Positions 35,468 through 45,286 are shown, numbered from the stretch's first letter. The stretch: DNA of 64,000 bases from Opitutia bacterium (GCA_947452315.1 CANGCX010000002.1:24296-88295); one strand, 5' to 3'. Made by a program: numbers and translations. The notes: generated by a model from the sequence alone, not told the origin.

Positions 35468-36193
35468 TCAGGGAAACCATTCAAGTAACGCAGCGCTCAC
35501 CAAGGCGTGACCTTTTTCGTTGGGGTGGTTGCGTTGCGACATTAGCGTCTCCGTTACTCCGCCGGTAGCCGCGTGCCGCTGAAACAAAGCATAACTATCC
35601 ACCAGCGCGACCTTGTATTCCCGAGCGAGCCCGCGAATTTGCTCAGCGTGCAGAGCCAATTTATCGGAAGGATCAGCCCATTTTGCGGCCGTGTCTGGTG
35701 TCGGCGTGAGCAAAATGACTCTAGCGCCACCGGTTTTAGCGCGCTCGATCATTGCCCGCCAGGCTGATGCCGCCCGCTGCAGGCCCATCCCGCGGTCGTT
35801 AAGACCGTAATCAATCGTTACGACATCAGGATGCAGGCTCATGACATCGCGTTCAAAGCGCAGCAGCCCTTTTTCTGAATCTTCACCGCCAATAGCCGTC
35901 ACAACGACGTTGATGACCGCGTGCGGATATTTTTCCGCGAGACCAACGCGCAATAGGTGCGGATACGAACCAAGCGAGTTAACAACCGGAGTCTTGAAAT
36001 AACCGGCCGGCACGCTGTGACCATGACACACAATCATGAGCGCACGATTTTTTGGCCAGTCGAGCCGACTCAACGCGGCTACCTCCGCGAGGTAAGTTGC
36101 CCGATCGACAGGTAATGTAAAACTCGAGGAACCGGGCTCCACGGCCAATGTTTCGAGGACCAACAGTAGCCAAAAAAACATTTTTTTCATCAT
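35468..36193 (-). CDS. Exported SGNH/GDSL-type hydrolase
   Basis: A 241-residue protein with a signal peptide (MFFWLLLVLETLA). The SGNH blocks are visible although altered: block I MIVCHGHSVPAGYF has the serine as H-S-V, block III YGLNDRG has Asn, and block V NHPNEKGH provides the catalytic Asp/His-like pair (here Asn-His-Pro-Asn). The first block normally reads GDS; here it is GHS. Such changes occur in rhamnogalacturonan-acetylesterase relatives and in inactive members, so activity is uncertain. It would act as an acyl esterase outside the cytoplasm. It converges tail to tail with the MYG1 gene. Confidence 0.75.
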   Translation of the reverse strand: MMKKMFFWLLLVLETLAVEPGSSSFTLPVDRATYLAEVAALSRLDWPKNRALMIVCHGHSVPAGYFKTPVVNSLGSYPHLLRVGLAEKYPHAVINVVVTAIGGEDSEKGLLRFERDVMSLHPDVVTIDYGLNDRGMGLQRAASAWRAMIERAKTGGARVILLTPTPDTAAKWADPSDKLALHAEQIRGLAREYKVALVDSYALFQRHAATGGVTETLMSQRNHPNEKGHALVSAALLEWFP

Positions 36194-36297
36194 AGTAAGC
36201 TCAACCCAAACTGGGGCCGCGGCATTCGTCGATACGCAACTAGCCCTTGCGCCGGAGCGAAAAATAAAAACTCATAAGCTCCTTCCATATTTTACCC

Positions 36298-36726
36298 ATG
36301 ACCGAACTCCCCGACTGTCTCTATTGCCGTAAAGATCAACGCCTACAAGATCTCATGATCGAGATCGGGCCCATGCAGGTCTCCACTCTTTATCTTTTCA
36401 AAGAGCAAACGTATCGAGGCCGTTGCGTCGTCGCCTACCGCGCACACGTCAATGAGCTTTTTGAGTTACCGCCGACTGAACTCACGCTTTTCACACAAGA
36501 CGTCGCCCGCGCCGCGAAGGCGATGAAAGCCGCTTTCAATCCAGCCAAAATCAACTACGGCGCCTACTCCGATAAATTGCCGCATCTGCACATGCATCTT
36601 GTGCCGAAATACGTAGATGGGCCAAGTTGGGGCGCACCGTTCGTGATGATGCCTGAGCCGAAACAAATTCTTTCGGCGGCGGATTACACCGATCTTATCG
36701 CACGGTTGCGTCTGCACCTCGCTTAA
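36298..36726 (+). CDS. HIT-family hydrolase
   Basis: A 142-residue cytoplasmic histidine-triad protein. The HxHxHxx motif is HLHMHLVPK (residues about 97-105), and an upstream N-Y-G-A-Y precedes it. The start MTELPDCLYCRKDQRLQDLM contains a CxxC. HIT proteins hydrolyse nucleoside phosphoramidates, dinucleoside polyphosphates or adenylated intermediates. It stands alone; the downstream gene is on the opposite strand and converges on it. Confidence 0.85.
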   Translation: MTELPDCLYCRKDQRLQDLMIEIGPMQVSTLYLFKEQTYRGRCVVAYRAHVNELFELPPTELTLFTQDVARAAKAMKAAFNPAKINYGAYSDKLPHLHMHLVPKYVDGPSWGAPFVMMPEPKQILSAADYTDLIARLRLHLA

Positions 36727-36787
36727 GTTTTCAAATAAAACTCGCGCTGGTCGAAGGAACGGCACGCACCACAAGGAGAGCTTAAAT

Positions 36788-37510
36788 TTAGGATCCCGCA
36801 GCAGATGCGGTTTCAACCTCAGTTTTCACCAGAGGCACTTTTTTGTCCGCTACGTATATCATATATGTCGTGCTCTTGGCTGTCGCGTGTTTTTTGACCG
36901 GAGTGGGTTTCACCTCGAATCCGCTATGGGAAAGACGGCTTTCGAACGCCTTGTCAGCACCTGAGGACCAGATGGCAACTCGTCCGCCAGGTTTGAGCGC
37001 CTGTCCGATACGCGCGATACCGCGTAGATCGTAGACCTTTGCGTTACCTGATTGGACCATAGCGGCGGGGCCGTTGTCGATATCGAGCAAGATTGCGTCG
37101 TAAGGCTGGCTAGCGGAGCGCGCGATGATAGAGCGCACGTCTTCGTTGAGGATTTTCACACGGGGATCGCTCAACAATGCGCCGTTGAGTCCGCTCATAT
37201 GCGTGCGATTCCAATCGATGACAGCGGACACCAACTCAGCGACATGCACTGTGGCGTGCGCGCCGACTTTGGCCAATACACCCTGCAAGGTGAAACCTAG
37301 CCCCAGTCCGCCAATTAGGATCCTCGCTGGGGCTGAGCGCGTGATTTCTGCCGTGGCTAGCTCGCCCAACGCTACCTCAGAAGCGGTCGCGGAGGAGTTC
37401 ATGAGCTCCTTGCCATTCACTCGGATGCTAAAGCGTCCGTCATGGGAATGCAGGGTAAGGCGGGCGCCTTCGCGCGTGTGCGCTTCGGCCAGAATGATTT
37501 GCGGTTTCAT
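36788..37510 (-). CDS. Spermidine-synthase-like methyltransferase-fold protein
   Basis: A 240-residue protein; the ATG at 37510 (MKPQIILAEAHTREGARLTL) is preferred to 37552. It shows the aminopropyltransferase-type Rossmann fold: RILIGGLGLGFTLQGVLAKV for motif I, HVAELVSAVIDWNRTHM for the acidic loop, and AILLDIDNGPAAM where polyamine synthases have their catalytic aspartate region. The N-terminal beta domain is short. No S-adenosylmethionine decarboxylase is nearby. It may be a spermidine synthase relative without polyamine activity, as often seen in such orphans. It converges with the HIT gene. Confidence 0.75.
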   Translation of the reverse strand: MKPQIILAEAHTREGARLTLHSHDGRFSIRVNGKELMNSSATASEVALGELATAEITRSAPARILIGGLGLGFTLQGVLAKVGAHATVHVAELVSAVIDWNRTHMSGLNGALLSDPRVKILNEDVRSIIARSASQPYDAILLDIDNGPAAMVQSGNAKVYDLRGIARIGQALKPGGRVAIWSSGADKAFESRLSHSGFEVKPTPVKKHATAKSTTYMIYVADKKVPLVKTEVETASAAGS

Positions 37511-37622
37511 ACGTCTACCTAAAACCATGACAGGAACAGCACCAGAAGCCACGCCGAACGTTACAAAAATTTTTACCTATTGGTTTTAGCGCGTTTTAGG
37601 TTAGCGTTTCGCATCATTCAAG

Positions 37623-38477
37623 ATGCCCGAGTTCATCAATATTTCTGTCTATAAATTTGTCCCGTTAACCGGCCTGCCTGAACTCCGCGTCCGGCTGCTG
37701 CAGCTTACCAAGGCGCAATGTCTACGTGGCACTATTTTATTAAGCGCAGAGGGTATCAATCTATTCGTGGCGGGCAATCGTAGACAGATTGATGTGCTGC
37801 TCACCGCCCTACGCGCAGTCCATGGCTTAGGCGATCTTACGCCAAAAGAGAGTTTAAGCGAAGAGCAGCCGTTCAATCGCATGTTAGTGAAAATCAAAAA
37901 AGAAATCATTGCCTTCGGCGTTGAGGGCCTCGATCCCGCAGGCCGTCCGACCCCAAAACTCCCTGCCCGTACTCTAAAACAATGGCTCGATGAGGGCAGG
38001 CCTGTTACTTTGCTCGACACACGCAACGCATACGAAGTACGCATGGGCACATTTCGTGGAGCGCGTCCCGCTGGTATAGACCATTTCCGCGATTTTCCTG
38101 CGGCGGTGGCTCGCCTTCCCGACACTTTAAAAAATCAACCGATTGTTATGTTTTGCACCGGTGGTATCCGCTGCGAAAAAGCCGGTCCCTACATGGAACG
38201 CGAGGGATTCACCGACGTACACCAACTCGACGGAGGCATCTTAAAGTATTTTGAAGAATGCGGCGGCGCTCATTACGAAGGGGAATGTTTTGTCTTCGAT
38301 CGCCGCGTCGGTGTTGACCCGCAATTAAGAGAAACGAAAACGGTGATGTGCTTCAATTGCCAGATGCCGCTAACACCAGCCGAGCAACAGCACTCCCACT
38401 ATGTGGCGGACAAAACTTGCCCCCACTGTTTTCACGGCAAACCCTCAAAAAGCTCTATCAGCATACCGGAACTTTAA
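37623..38477 (+). CDS. trhO: tRNA uridine(34) hydroxylase TrhO (rhodanese-like UPF0176)
   Basis: A 284-residue protein. The N-terminal about 110 residues are the acylphosphatase-like TrhO domain ([20 protein letters not shown]). The rhodanese domain (about 125-230) carries the active-site loop CTGGIRCEK, whose first cysteine is essential in TrhO. A C-terminal zinc-like Cys cluster follows ([13 protein letters not shown], then CPHCFHG), as in the longer members. TrhO hydroxylates uridine 34 of certain tRNAs using prephenate-independent chemistry. The neighbouring 190 bases downstream contain no gene. Confidence 0.9.
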   Translation: MPEFINISVYKFVPLTGLPELRVRLLQLTKAQCLRGTILLSAEGINLFVAGNRRQIDVLLTALRAVHGLGDLTPKESLSEEQPFNRMLVKIKKEIIAFGVEGLDPAGRPTPKLPARTLKQWLDEGRPVTLLDTRNAYEVRMGTFRGARPAGIDHFRDFPAAVARLPDTLKNQPIVMFCTGGIRCEKAGPYMEREGFTDVHQLDGGILKYFEECGGAHYEGECFVFDRRVGVDPQLRETKTVMCFNCQMPLTPAEQQHSHYVADKTCPHCFHGKPSKSSISIPEL

Positions 38478-38667
38478 AACGGACTATTCCCTACCGCGTA
38501 TCGTCAGGCTTGGTCAGACAAAGCCCCACGCAAATATTTCCGCGTTACCTTTCCGTAAAGGCTACGTCATTTGAAGGACGGCCTTCGATCGACTGAGCTA
38601 ATAATTTTAGTTCACTCCCAGACCAAAACCCTACTCCCTCATTTTCCTCAAAGCACCCCTTCCACGT

Positions 38668-40173
38668 ATGTCTAAAGCGCGAAGCACCAGCGGTCTCATC
38701 ATAACCCTCTCCCTCATCGCAGCCGTCAGTATCGGCTCATGGTTTTATTTCCGTAATAGCGGTGAAAAGCCCCCTGAGTTTAACAGCACAAAAGTTTCTC
38801 GCGGTGACGTCCAACAGGTCGTCACTGCCACTGGCGGCCTAGAGGCCGTCACCAGCGTTGATGTTTCCTCCCAAATCTCCGGGCTAATCGTCGAAATCAA
38901 CGTGGACTATAACTCTCCCGTAAAAAAAGGCCAGGTTCTCGCCAAACTCGACCCTGCTACCTATGAATCACGTCTCAGCTCCGCCAAAGCCCAACACGCT
39001 AATACCACCGCTAATTTCAATCTTATACGAATCAATACCGAGCGCACCCGAGGACTTCGCTCGCAGAACCTCGTATCTCAAGCAGAGCTAGATCAAGCCG
39101 AGGCCCAACTTGCCCAATCCCAAGCCCAAATGCTCATCCAGCAGGCAGCGGTAGACACGGCCAAAGTAGACCTCGCCCGCTGCACCATATATTCACCCAT
39201 CGACGGTATCGTGATCGATCGCATAGCCCTCGTCGGCAAGACTGTCTCAGCTAGCACCAGCGCACCCACTTTATTTACCATCGCTAACGATTTGTCTCAA
39301 ATGCAAATCAGCGCTGCCGTCGCCGAAGCCGATATCGGCAACATTGAGGACAAACAAAACGTCAACTTCACCGTCGACGCCTACCCAAGTCGCCAATTCC
39401 GCGGTCGTATTTCACAGATCCGCAACGCCCCGAAGACACAATCCAACGTCGTAACCTATGAAACCATCATCGACGTGCGCAACGACGACCTGAAACTCAA
39501 ACCCGGCATGACGGCCAATGTATCCATCATCATAGCTCAACGGACCGGCACCCTAAAAGTCAGCAATAGCGCCCTGCGCGTGCGTATCCCTGAAAACCTT
39601 CTACCTGCCCCCGCGCCCGTTGCCACCGTCGGCAAAACCACTGATGGCAAAGCCACTCCCACTACCTCCGCTAAAACCGAGGCACCCAAACCCCTCACCG
39701 ACGAACAACGCCGCACTGCCATGCGTGAGATCATGCGCGAAGTTGGTTTCTCCTTCGGTGCCGGCGGCCCCCCATCAGCCGAGGTAATCGCCAAGATGGA
39801 AGCTCTGGCCAAGGAACGCGGCCTCGACCTCGACTTCAGTCGTATGAGCGGCGGCGGCCGTGGCGGCGGCGGCAATCGCGGCGCTAATACACCGGCATCC
39901 AATGCACCCGTCACGCGTACTCTATACAAACTCGTCGGCAGCGATCCGAAGTCGCTAAAACCTGAACCCGTCCAAGTTAAACTAGGCATCTCTGATGGTA
40001 TTTCCACTGAGATCATCGAGGGAGTGAACGAAGGCGATCTGCTCGTAACCAGCGTGTCGATTCCTGGCGTTACCCCTTCCGCCGCACCTCAAGCCGGCGC
40101 ACCAAGCGCACTTACCGGCGGCAACCGCGGCTTCGGCGGCGGTGGTAGCAGTGGTGGCGGCCGTGGCCGATAA
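38668..40173 (+). CDS. MacA-like periplasmic adaptor of an efflux system
   Basis: A 501-residue membrane-fusion protein. An N-terminal membrane anchor (LIITLSLIAAVSIGSWFYF) precedes a biotinyl-lipoyl half (LEAVTSVDVSSQISGLIVEI), an alpha-hairpin of about 70 residues rich in Gln and Ala (LVSQAELDQAEAQLAQSQAQ), the second lipoyl half (ARCTIYSPIDGIVIDRIAL) and beta-barrel domain. The C-terminal 130 residues are unusual: low-complexity, with many Gly, Ser, Pro and Arg (GGGRGGGGNRG, and GFGGGGSSGGG at the end). This is the first gene of a three-gene set with the ABC ATPase and permease. The adaptor links the inner-membrane permease to an outer-membrane channel, which is not encoded here. Confidence 0.9.
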   Translation: MSKARSTSGLIITLSLIAAVSIGSWFYFRNSGEKPPEFNSTKVSRGDVQQVVTATGGLEAVTSVDVSSQISGLIVEINVDYNSPVKKGQVLAKLDPATYESRLSSAKAQHANTTANFNLIRINTERTRGLRSQNLVSQAELDQAEAQLAQSQAQMLIQQAAVDTAKVDLARCTIYSPIDGIVIDRIALVGKTVSASTSAPTLFTIANDLSQMQISAAVAEADIGNIEDKQNVNFTVDAYPSRQFRGRISQIRNAPKTQSNVVTYETIIDVRNDDLKLKPGMTANVSIIIAQRTGTLKVSNSALRVRIPENLLPAPAPVATVGKTTDGKATPTTSAKTEAPKPLTDEQRRTAMREIMREVGFSFGAGGPPSAEVIAKMEALAKERGLDLDFSRMSGGGRGGGGNRGANTPASNAPVTRTLYKLVGSDPKSLKPEPVQVKLGISDGISTEIIEGVNEGDLLVTSVSIPGVTPSAAPQAGAPSALTGGNRGFGGGGSSGGGRGR

Positions 40174-40206
40174 AAACATACCGCCCTAATTCCCAGCTCT
40201 CCGCCC

Positions 40207-40977
40207 ATGCCGCCCGTTGTAAAAATCGAGGAAATCCATAAAATCTACGACTCAGGTGAAGTCCCCGTGCACGCTGTGCGCGGCGTCACGCTTGAAATCG
40301 AACGTGGTGATTTCGTGGCCCTCATGGGCGCAAGCGGCTCAGGCAAATCAACGTTGATGAATCTACTCGGGTGCCTCGATCGCCCCACCCGCGGTCGTTA
40401 CCTACTAGACGGCATCGATGTGTCCCAACTCGACCGCAACGCCCTCGCCGATATCCGTAATCAGAAACTCGGCTTCGTTTTCCAAGGCTTCAACCTCCTC
40501 GCGCGCACCACCGCTCTGGAAAACGTTGAGCTACCTATGCTGTACGGTGCCCGCAAATTTACGACTAAGCAAATCCGCGAGCGGGCCATGCACTGCCTCG
40601 ACATCGTCGGGCTATCCCAACGCTTTGACCATTTCCCCAGCCAGCTCTCCGGCGGACAGCAACAACGTGTCGCCATTGCCCGAGCCCTCGTCAACGAACC
40701 CCAAGTTCTTCTCGCGGACGAACCGACCGGCAACCTAGATACTCGTACATCCGCCGAAGTCATGGGCGTGTTTCAGAAATTAAACGACGAGGGCATAACC
40801 ATCGTAATGGTAACCCACGAGCTAGACATCGCACATTTCTGCAAACGAAACCTCATCCTCAGAGATGGTGTGATGGTCCGTGATGAAGCCGTGTCTAATC
40901 GCTCCTTCGCTGCGACAGAGCTCGAAAAACTCAGCTCCGCTGAAGCTGCAGCTAAACTTACTGGCGCTAAAACTTAA
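40207..40977 (+). CDS. MacB-type ABC transporter ATPase
   Basis: A 256-residue cytoplasmic ATPase that powers the permease encoded next. Walker A is [10 protein letters not shown], the Q-loop lies in FVFQGFNL, the signature is [15 protein letters not shown], Walker B is [12 protein letters not shown], and the switch histidine is in VMVTHEL. The length and the [19 protein letters not shown] start match the LolD/MacB-ATPase group. In E. coli MacB this domain is fused to the permease; here the genes are separate, with a 38-base gap. It follows the adaptor by 33 bases, so the three are one operon. Confidence 0.95.
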   Translation: MPPVVKIEEIHKIYDSGEVPVHAVRGVTLEIERGDFVALMGASGSGKSTLMNLLGCLDRPTRGRYLLDGIDVSQLDRNALADIRNQKLGFVFQGFNLLARTTALENVELPMLYGARKFTTKQIRERAMHCLDIVGLSQRFDHFPSQLSGGQQQRVAIARALVNEPQVLLADEPTGNLDTRTSAEVMGVFQKLNDEGITIVMVTHELDIAHFCKRNLILRDGVMVRDEAVSNRSFAATELEKLSSAEAAAKLTGAKT

Positions 40978-41015
40978 ACCTTCGCGCCCTTCCCGCTCGC
41001 TCTATCTTTTTAAAC

Positions 41016-42224
41016 ATGCGCTTCGGCTCCATCATCAAAGTCGCCCTCCGCGCCCTCATGCGCAATACCATGCGCTCGATCCTAACTGCGCTCGGCATTA
41101 TCATCGGTGTCGGCGCCGTGATCGCGATGGTCAGCATCGGTAATGGCGCCAAAGCTCAAGTAGAGGCTCAAGTCGCCAGTCTTGGCCAGAACGTCATCAC
41201 GGTATTTTCCGGAAGCATGAGCTCCGGTGGTATGCGCGGTGGCTGGGGTAGTTCACCTTCTCTCACAATCGAAGATGCGGAAGCTATTGAGCGCGAAGTC
41301 ACTGGCATCGTAGGTGTTAGTCCAGAAGTTCGTGATCGCAACCAAGTGCTGGCTAACGGCCTTAATTGGAATACTTCCGTTAACGGCGAATCACCAGACT
41401 ACCCCGACATCCGCTCTTGGAAAATCGCTAGCGGCGCCATGTTTTCGGATCAAGACGTCCGTTCCGTAGCTAAAGTCTGCGTGATCGGAAAAACCGTTGC
41501 CGATCAACTTTTCGCCAATGGCGATCCCGTCGGCCAGACTCTGCGCATCCGCAACATACCATTTAAAGTGCTAGGCGTGCTCGACTCCAAAGGTTTCAAC
41601 CTCTTCGGGCAGGACCAAGACGACGCCGTACTTGTGCCCTACACCAGTCACATGAAACGTCTTTCTCGGCGTTCATACATCAGTTCAATTTTGATCCAAG
41701 CCGCCAGCGCTGATGTCATCGACAAGGTCCAGAAAGACATCACTGAAGTGCTCACCCAACGTCGTAAAGGTCGTGAACCTGACTTCACCGTCCGCAACCA
41801 AGTCGAGCTCGCCCAGACGGCCACCGCAACGACTCAAACCATGACTCTTCTCTTGGCCGCTATCGCCAGCGTATCACTGTTAGTAGGCGGCATTGGTATC
41901 ATGAACATCATGCTCGTCTCCGTCACGGAACGCACCCGTGAGATCGGCATCCGTCTCGCCATAGGTGCCCACGGCAGCGACGTGCTCATGCAGTTCCTCA
42001 TCGAGGCGACCATCCTCAGCTCATTGGGCGGCGTAATCGGCATTCTACTCGGCATCGGTTCCTCACAACTGGTTTCGCACCTGAACGGCTGGCCCGTCCT
42101 AGTTTCCACTGCCTCCGTCGTAATCGCTTTTGTATTTAGTGCCGCCGTTGGCATGTTCTTCGGATTCTACCCAGCCCGCAAAGCGGCTCAGCTCGATCCG
42201 ATCGACGCCCTGCGTTACGAATAA
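41016..42224 (+). CDS. MacB-type ABC permease
   Basis: A 402-residue permease with the MacB_PCD architecture: one membrane helix after LRALMRNTMRSILTALGI, a periplasmic domain (about 50-270), and three C-terminal helices starting LLLAAIASVSLLVGGIGIMN. The conserved motif VTERTREIGIRLAIGA follows the second helix. MacB permeases drive export of macrolides, peptides or lipids through mechanotransmission without taking the cargo through the membrane. The substrate is unknown. It ends the three-gene operon and is followed, 57 bases later, by the TPR gene. Confidence 0.93.
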   Translation: MRFGSIIKVALRALMRNTMRSILTALGIIIGVGAVIAMVSIGNGAKAQVEAQVASLGQNVITVFSGSMSSGGMRGGWGSSPSLTIEDAEAIEREVTGIVGVSPEVRDRNQVLANGLNWNTSVNGESPDYPDIRSWKIASGAMFSDQDVRSVAKVCVIGKTVADQLFANGDPVGQTLRIRNIPFKVLGVLDSKGFNLFGQDQDDAVLVPYTSHMKRLSRRSYISSILIQAASADVIDKVQKDITEVLTQRRKGREPDFTVRNQVELAQTATATTQTMTLLLAAIASVSLLVGGIGIMNIMLVSVTERTREIGIRLAIGAHGSDVLMQFLIEATILSSLGGVIGILLGIGSSQLVSHLNGWPVLVSTASVVIAFVFSAAVGMFFGFYPARKAAQLDPIDALRYE

Positions 42225-42281
42225 GTACCGCGACTCACCGCGCGCTTGAAACTTTTATCCGCGCGCTCAGTGCTAGGAACG

Positions 42282-43151
42282 ATGCACTTTCGCCTACGCG
42301 TATCCATCGTCACGCTCCTTTTTTTTGTCACAGCGTTTAGCGCCTATGCCGGAGCGCTCGAAGACGCCTTGGCGCTTTACGGGCAAAAACGTTACCCTGA
42401 GGCCCGCTCGGCTTTTGAAAAAATCACCGAAAATGATCCAAGCAATGCCGCAGCTTGTCATTACCTCGGTCTGACTTTGCGCCTTCGCAGCGACGATCGC
42501 GCGATTGAAGACGCTTTACCCTGGCTCGCCAAAGCCGCCGAACTCGCCCCCAAGAACTCCGCCTATCTTGCCTCATTCGGTATCACCTCCATGCAATCGG
42601 CTGGAAAAACACGCTCCGTCTCCGCTGCCACTCGCGGACGTGACGCCGTCATCCGAGCCATCGAAATTGAGCCCGGCAACCTCGATGCTCGCGAAGCACT
42701 ACTTCAATTTTACGCCAGCGCGCCTTGGCCCATCGGCAGCCGCGTCAAAGCCAAAGAACAAGCCGAAGCCATCGCGCAGCGCGATCCAACTCGCGGGCTC
42801 TTCGCTCACGTTCTGATCAAAACCACCGAAAAGAAATATGACGAAGCCATAGTCCTGTGTGAAAAATCACTCGAAAATAACCCCGATTTTTATCCCGCCC
42901 TCGCCGAACTTGGGCGTCTTACCGTAGTAAGCGGCGTACAACTAGAGCGTGGGCTTACCGCCCTGCGACGCTGCCTCCAACTCGAGCCACCATTTGGCCA
43001 AGCCGCTCACTCTCTCATTCACTATCGCATCGGCACCCTCCACCTCAAACTCAACGACAAGTCCTCAGCGCGGGCCGCATTTACCTACGCCTTACAACTG
43101 GATCCCCAACTCAAACGCGCCGCTGACGCCCTCGCCAAACTCGATTCTTAG
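42282..43151 (+). CDS. Exported TPR protein
   Basis: A 289-residue protein. I chose the ATG at 42282, since it begins a signal peptide (MHFRLRVSIVTLLFFVTAFS); a TTG start at 42246 in the same frame is possible. At least four TPR-like helical pairs follow, for example ALYGQKRYPEARSAFEKITE, KYDEAIVLCEKSLENNPDFY and LHLKLNDKSSARAAFTYALQ. TPRs bind partner proteins. It lies just after the MacB permease and before a methyltransferase gene, so it may be the tail of the efflux operon or the head of the next. Confidence 0.85.
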   Translation: MHFRLRVSIVTLLFFVTAFSAYAGALEDALALYGQKRYPEARSAFEKITENDPSNAAACHYLGLTLRLRSDDRAIEDALPWLAKAAELAPKNSAYLASFGITSMQSAGKTRSVSAATRGRDAVIRAIEIEPGNLDAREALLQFYASAPWPIGSRVKAKEQAEAIAQRDPTRGLFAHVLIKTTEKKYDEAIVLCEKSLENNPDFYPALAELGRLTVVSGVQLERGLTALRRCLQLEPPFGQAAHSLIHYRIGTLHLKLNDKSSARAAFTYALQLDPQLKRAADALAKLDS

Positions 43152-43167
43152 TCCATCGTTGAAGTCC

Positions 43168-44391
43168 ATGCCGCCAACAACGCCAGCACCTCGCGCACGT
43201 TTTATCGCGCTCCTCGTCGAAAACATTACTCGCGGCACCTTCGAAAAACTCACCCTAGGAAAAGTCCGAGAATCCTTCGCGGACCCCACGCTACAAAACG
43301 TTTTCGTACGTCCCATCACCCTTAAAAGCGGACCGCACCTTACTTTCGTTTGGCGCCACACCACCCGCGACATAACCAAGAATTTCTCGGCACCCGAGGC
43401 CCTCGCTCAAATCGAGGGTCTACTTGGCCCCACGTTTCTAGACGCCCATCTGTTTACCGCCTCCTCGACAGCGCAGCTCGAGACCCGTTCAGACAACACG
43501 GCCCGCCTACGCTTAAAAAACGTCTCCACTTCGCCAATTTCCAACATTGCCTCGACTGCGACCCCCGCACCGCACGATCAACCCAAGCACCATCTCATTC
43601 CCGCTAACGCCGCCTGGCTCCGTACCCTTGGCGTCACCAATGAGCGCGGCCAGCCCCGCGAAGGCATGGCGGACAAGTTCCGGCAGATTCAAAAATTTTC
43701 AGAGCTCCTTTCGCATCTCTTAGCTGATAACTTTCCAGTAGAAACCACGACTTCGTCGAACCAGCCCCTTCGAATTATCGATATGGGCTCTGGCAAAGGC
43801 TACCTGACTTTTGCCCTCGCCGCGCTCCTCGCGCCACGCGCCCACATCACTGGCATCGAGGCTCGCGCCGATCTTGTAGAATTTTGCAATCGATCTGCCG
43901 CCCAACACGATCTCACCAATCACCTAACTTTTATACCTGGGGCCATCAATGAAACCCCCGTCGCCGCCTGCGACGTCCTCATCGCTCTACACGCCTGCGA
44001 CACCGCCACCGACGACGCCCTCGTACAAGGTATCTCCTCCGGTGCGCGCCTGCTCGTTGTTTCCCCCTGTTGCCAAAAGGAAATTCGCACCCAACTCACC
44101 GCACCAGCGGTTCTCGCTGATGCCCTGCGGCACGGCATCTTCCAGGAACGCCAAGCCGAATTCGTCACCGACGCTCTACGCGCTCAACTCCTCGAATGGG
44201 CCGGCTACAAAACAAAAGTTTTTGAATTCATCTCCACTGAACACACCGCGAAAAATCTAATGATCGTCGCCCAACGCACCGCGCCACGTGGTCAACCCGA
44301 CGATGCCCGAGCCCAACGCATACGCGCCTTCGCCGCATTTTACGGCGTCCAGCACCAAAGTCTCGCCGCGAAACTCCAATTCCTGCTCTGA
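43168..44391 (+). CDS. Class I SAM-dependent methyltransferase (Methyltransf_32-like)
   Basis: A 407-residue protein. I chose the ATG at 43168 (MPPTTPAPRARFIALLVENI) because the frame upstream is another gene's shadow. The N-terminal about 180 residues are an unfamiliar domain (TLGKVRESFADPTLQNVFVR). The C-terminal half is a Rossmann methyltransferase: IIDMGSGKGYLTFALAALLA for motif I, then GIEARADLVEFCN, and DVLIALHACDTATDDAL for motif IV, with VVSPCCQKEI following. The HACD-x-ATD text and CC pair resemble the PF13679 group. The target is unknown; RNA or protein are possible. It sits 16 bases after the TPR gene. Confidence 0.85.
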   Translation: MPPTTPAPRARFIALLVENITRGTFEKLTLGKVRESFADPTLQNVFVRPITLKSGPHLTFVWRHTTRDITKNFSAPEALAQIEGLLGPTFLDAHLFTASSTAQLETRSDNTARLRLKNVSTSPISNIASTATPAPHDQPKHHLIPANAAWLRTLGVTNERGQPREGMADKFRQIQKFSELLSHLLADNFPVETTTSSNQPLRIIDMGSGKGYLTFALAALLAPRAHITGIEARADLVEFCNRSAAQHDLTNHLTFIPGAINETPVAACDVLIALHACDTATDDALVQGISSGARLLVVSPCCQKEIRTQLTAPAVLADALRHGIFQERQAEFVTDALRAQLLEWAGYKTKVFEFISTEHTAKNLMIVAQRTAPRGQPDDARAQRIRAFAAFYGVQHQSLAAKLQFLL

Positions 44392-44403
44392 TTTAAGTCT
44401 GTT

Positions 44404-45270
44404 ATGCCGCCTCTTCGTCTATCGCTTTGCATTATTTTTTTAGCGCTGCTGCACACCTCGCTTAACGCACAGACGACCCTACTACCCTTCACTCTTGAAG
44501 ACCCGCAGGGCATCTGGCGGCTAGCACCAAGCGAACGTGAACTCAACCAAGGCATTCGCCTCGTTGCCCGTATCGCCCCTCAAATCGGCCCGGTACGTTT
44601 ACTCGTTTTTAATTATACAGCGCCGCTAGGTGTACCGCTTACACTCGAGGAATTTGCCGATCTCATCCGCGGACAAATTATTGTCCTGCCTATCAGTCAG
44701 CTGACTTTAAAGACCGAAAATCACTTGGATCATGATGGCTTAACTCAAAATTTCGAGTGCGTCAGCGAGGGAGCCAAAATTCGTTGCTCTCTTTTTGTGT
44801 ATGCTGACGACCGTGATTATTGGGCTTTTCTTGAAGTCACTCCGCCCAACTCCACAACAGCCTCCCCGTTTCAAGCGCTTAAAAAAGCCAAACCCGCTCC
44901 CGCTGGCGCCGTCGCCCTCCAGCCTTTTCGCGTCCATGAAGACGCCATCACCAGCTTCCCAATCAGTTTGCGCGTAGCCCGCAATCCGAACAGCGACAGT
45001 GTCTCGCACCTTGTCGTCACTGAAGTCCCGCCGAATTCAAGCACGGAGCTCGCCGGCGTCAAAGAAGGCGACGAAATCCTCTCACTAGATAGTCGAGCCA
45101 TCACGACCTTCAAAGGCTCGATCAGCCGCCAAAGCGAACTAGGCAAACTGCTCATTGATCGCCGTCCAGGAGCAACGCTCGAAATCGAAATCATCTCACG
45201 CGGAGAAACCCAACCACGACGCGTTACCCTAGTAGCTGGCCAAACCTCGAATTTTCTCCGCCGCTGGTAA
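44404..45270 (+). CDS. Exported PDZ-domain protein
   Basis: A 288-residue protein with a signal peptide (LRLSLCIIFLALLHTSLNA). Residues about 25-175 form a domain I do not recognise. A PDZ domain lies at about 180-280: VVTEVPPNSSTELAGVKEGD followed by ILSLDSRAITTFKG and ATLEIEIISRGE. PDZ domains bind C-termini or unfolded segments. No protease domain is present, so it is probably an adaptor or a scaffold. It is 12 bases from the methyltransferase gene and 16 from the Rsm22-like gene. Confidence 0.82.
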   Translation: MPPLRLSLCIIFLALLHTSLNAQTTLLPFTLEDPQGIWRLAPSERELNQGIRLVARIAPQIGPVRLLVFNYTAPLGVPLTLEEFADLIRGQIIVLPISQLTLKTENHLDHDGLTQNFECVSEGAKIRCSLFVYADDRDYWAFLEVTPPNSTTASPFQALKKAKPAPAGAVALQPFRVHEDAITSFPISLRVARNPNSDSVSHLVVTEVPPNSSTELAGVKEGDEILSLDSRAITTFKGSISRQSELGKLLIDRRPGATLEIEIISRGETQPRRVTLVAGQTSNFLRRW

Positions 45271-45286
45271 CGGCTGCTTTTATTTC

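Noticed and set aside
38545..38610. A tRNA-like stretch on the minus strand after trhO: TTAGCTCAGTC resembling a D-arm and CTTCAAA resembling a UCA anticodon loop (as in selenocysteine tRNA), plus a CCTTT/AAAGG hairpin.
   Set aside because: No acceptor stem pairing, no T-arm (GGTTCGAxxCC), and the D-stem does not close. It looks like chance.
39850..40170. Gly-rich repeats at the end of the MacA-like gene, considered as a tandem repeat or frameshift.
   Set aside because: Continuous in frame, and glycine-rich C-terminal tails occur in adaptor proteins; no exact repeat units.
42949..43167. N-terminal extension of the methyltransferase frame back into the TPR gene.
   Set aside because: Low-complexity Ser/Pro/Thr shadow of the TPR gene in another phase; the ATG at 43168 fits the domain start.
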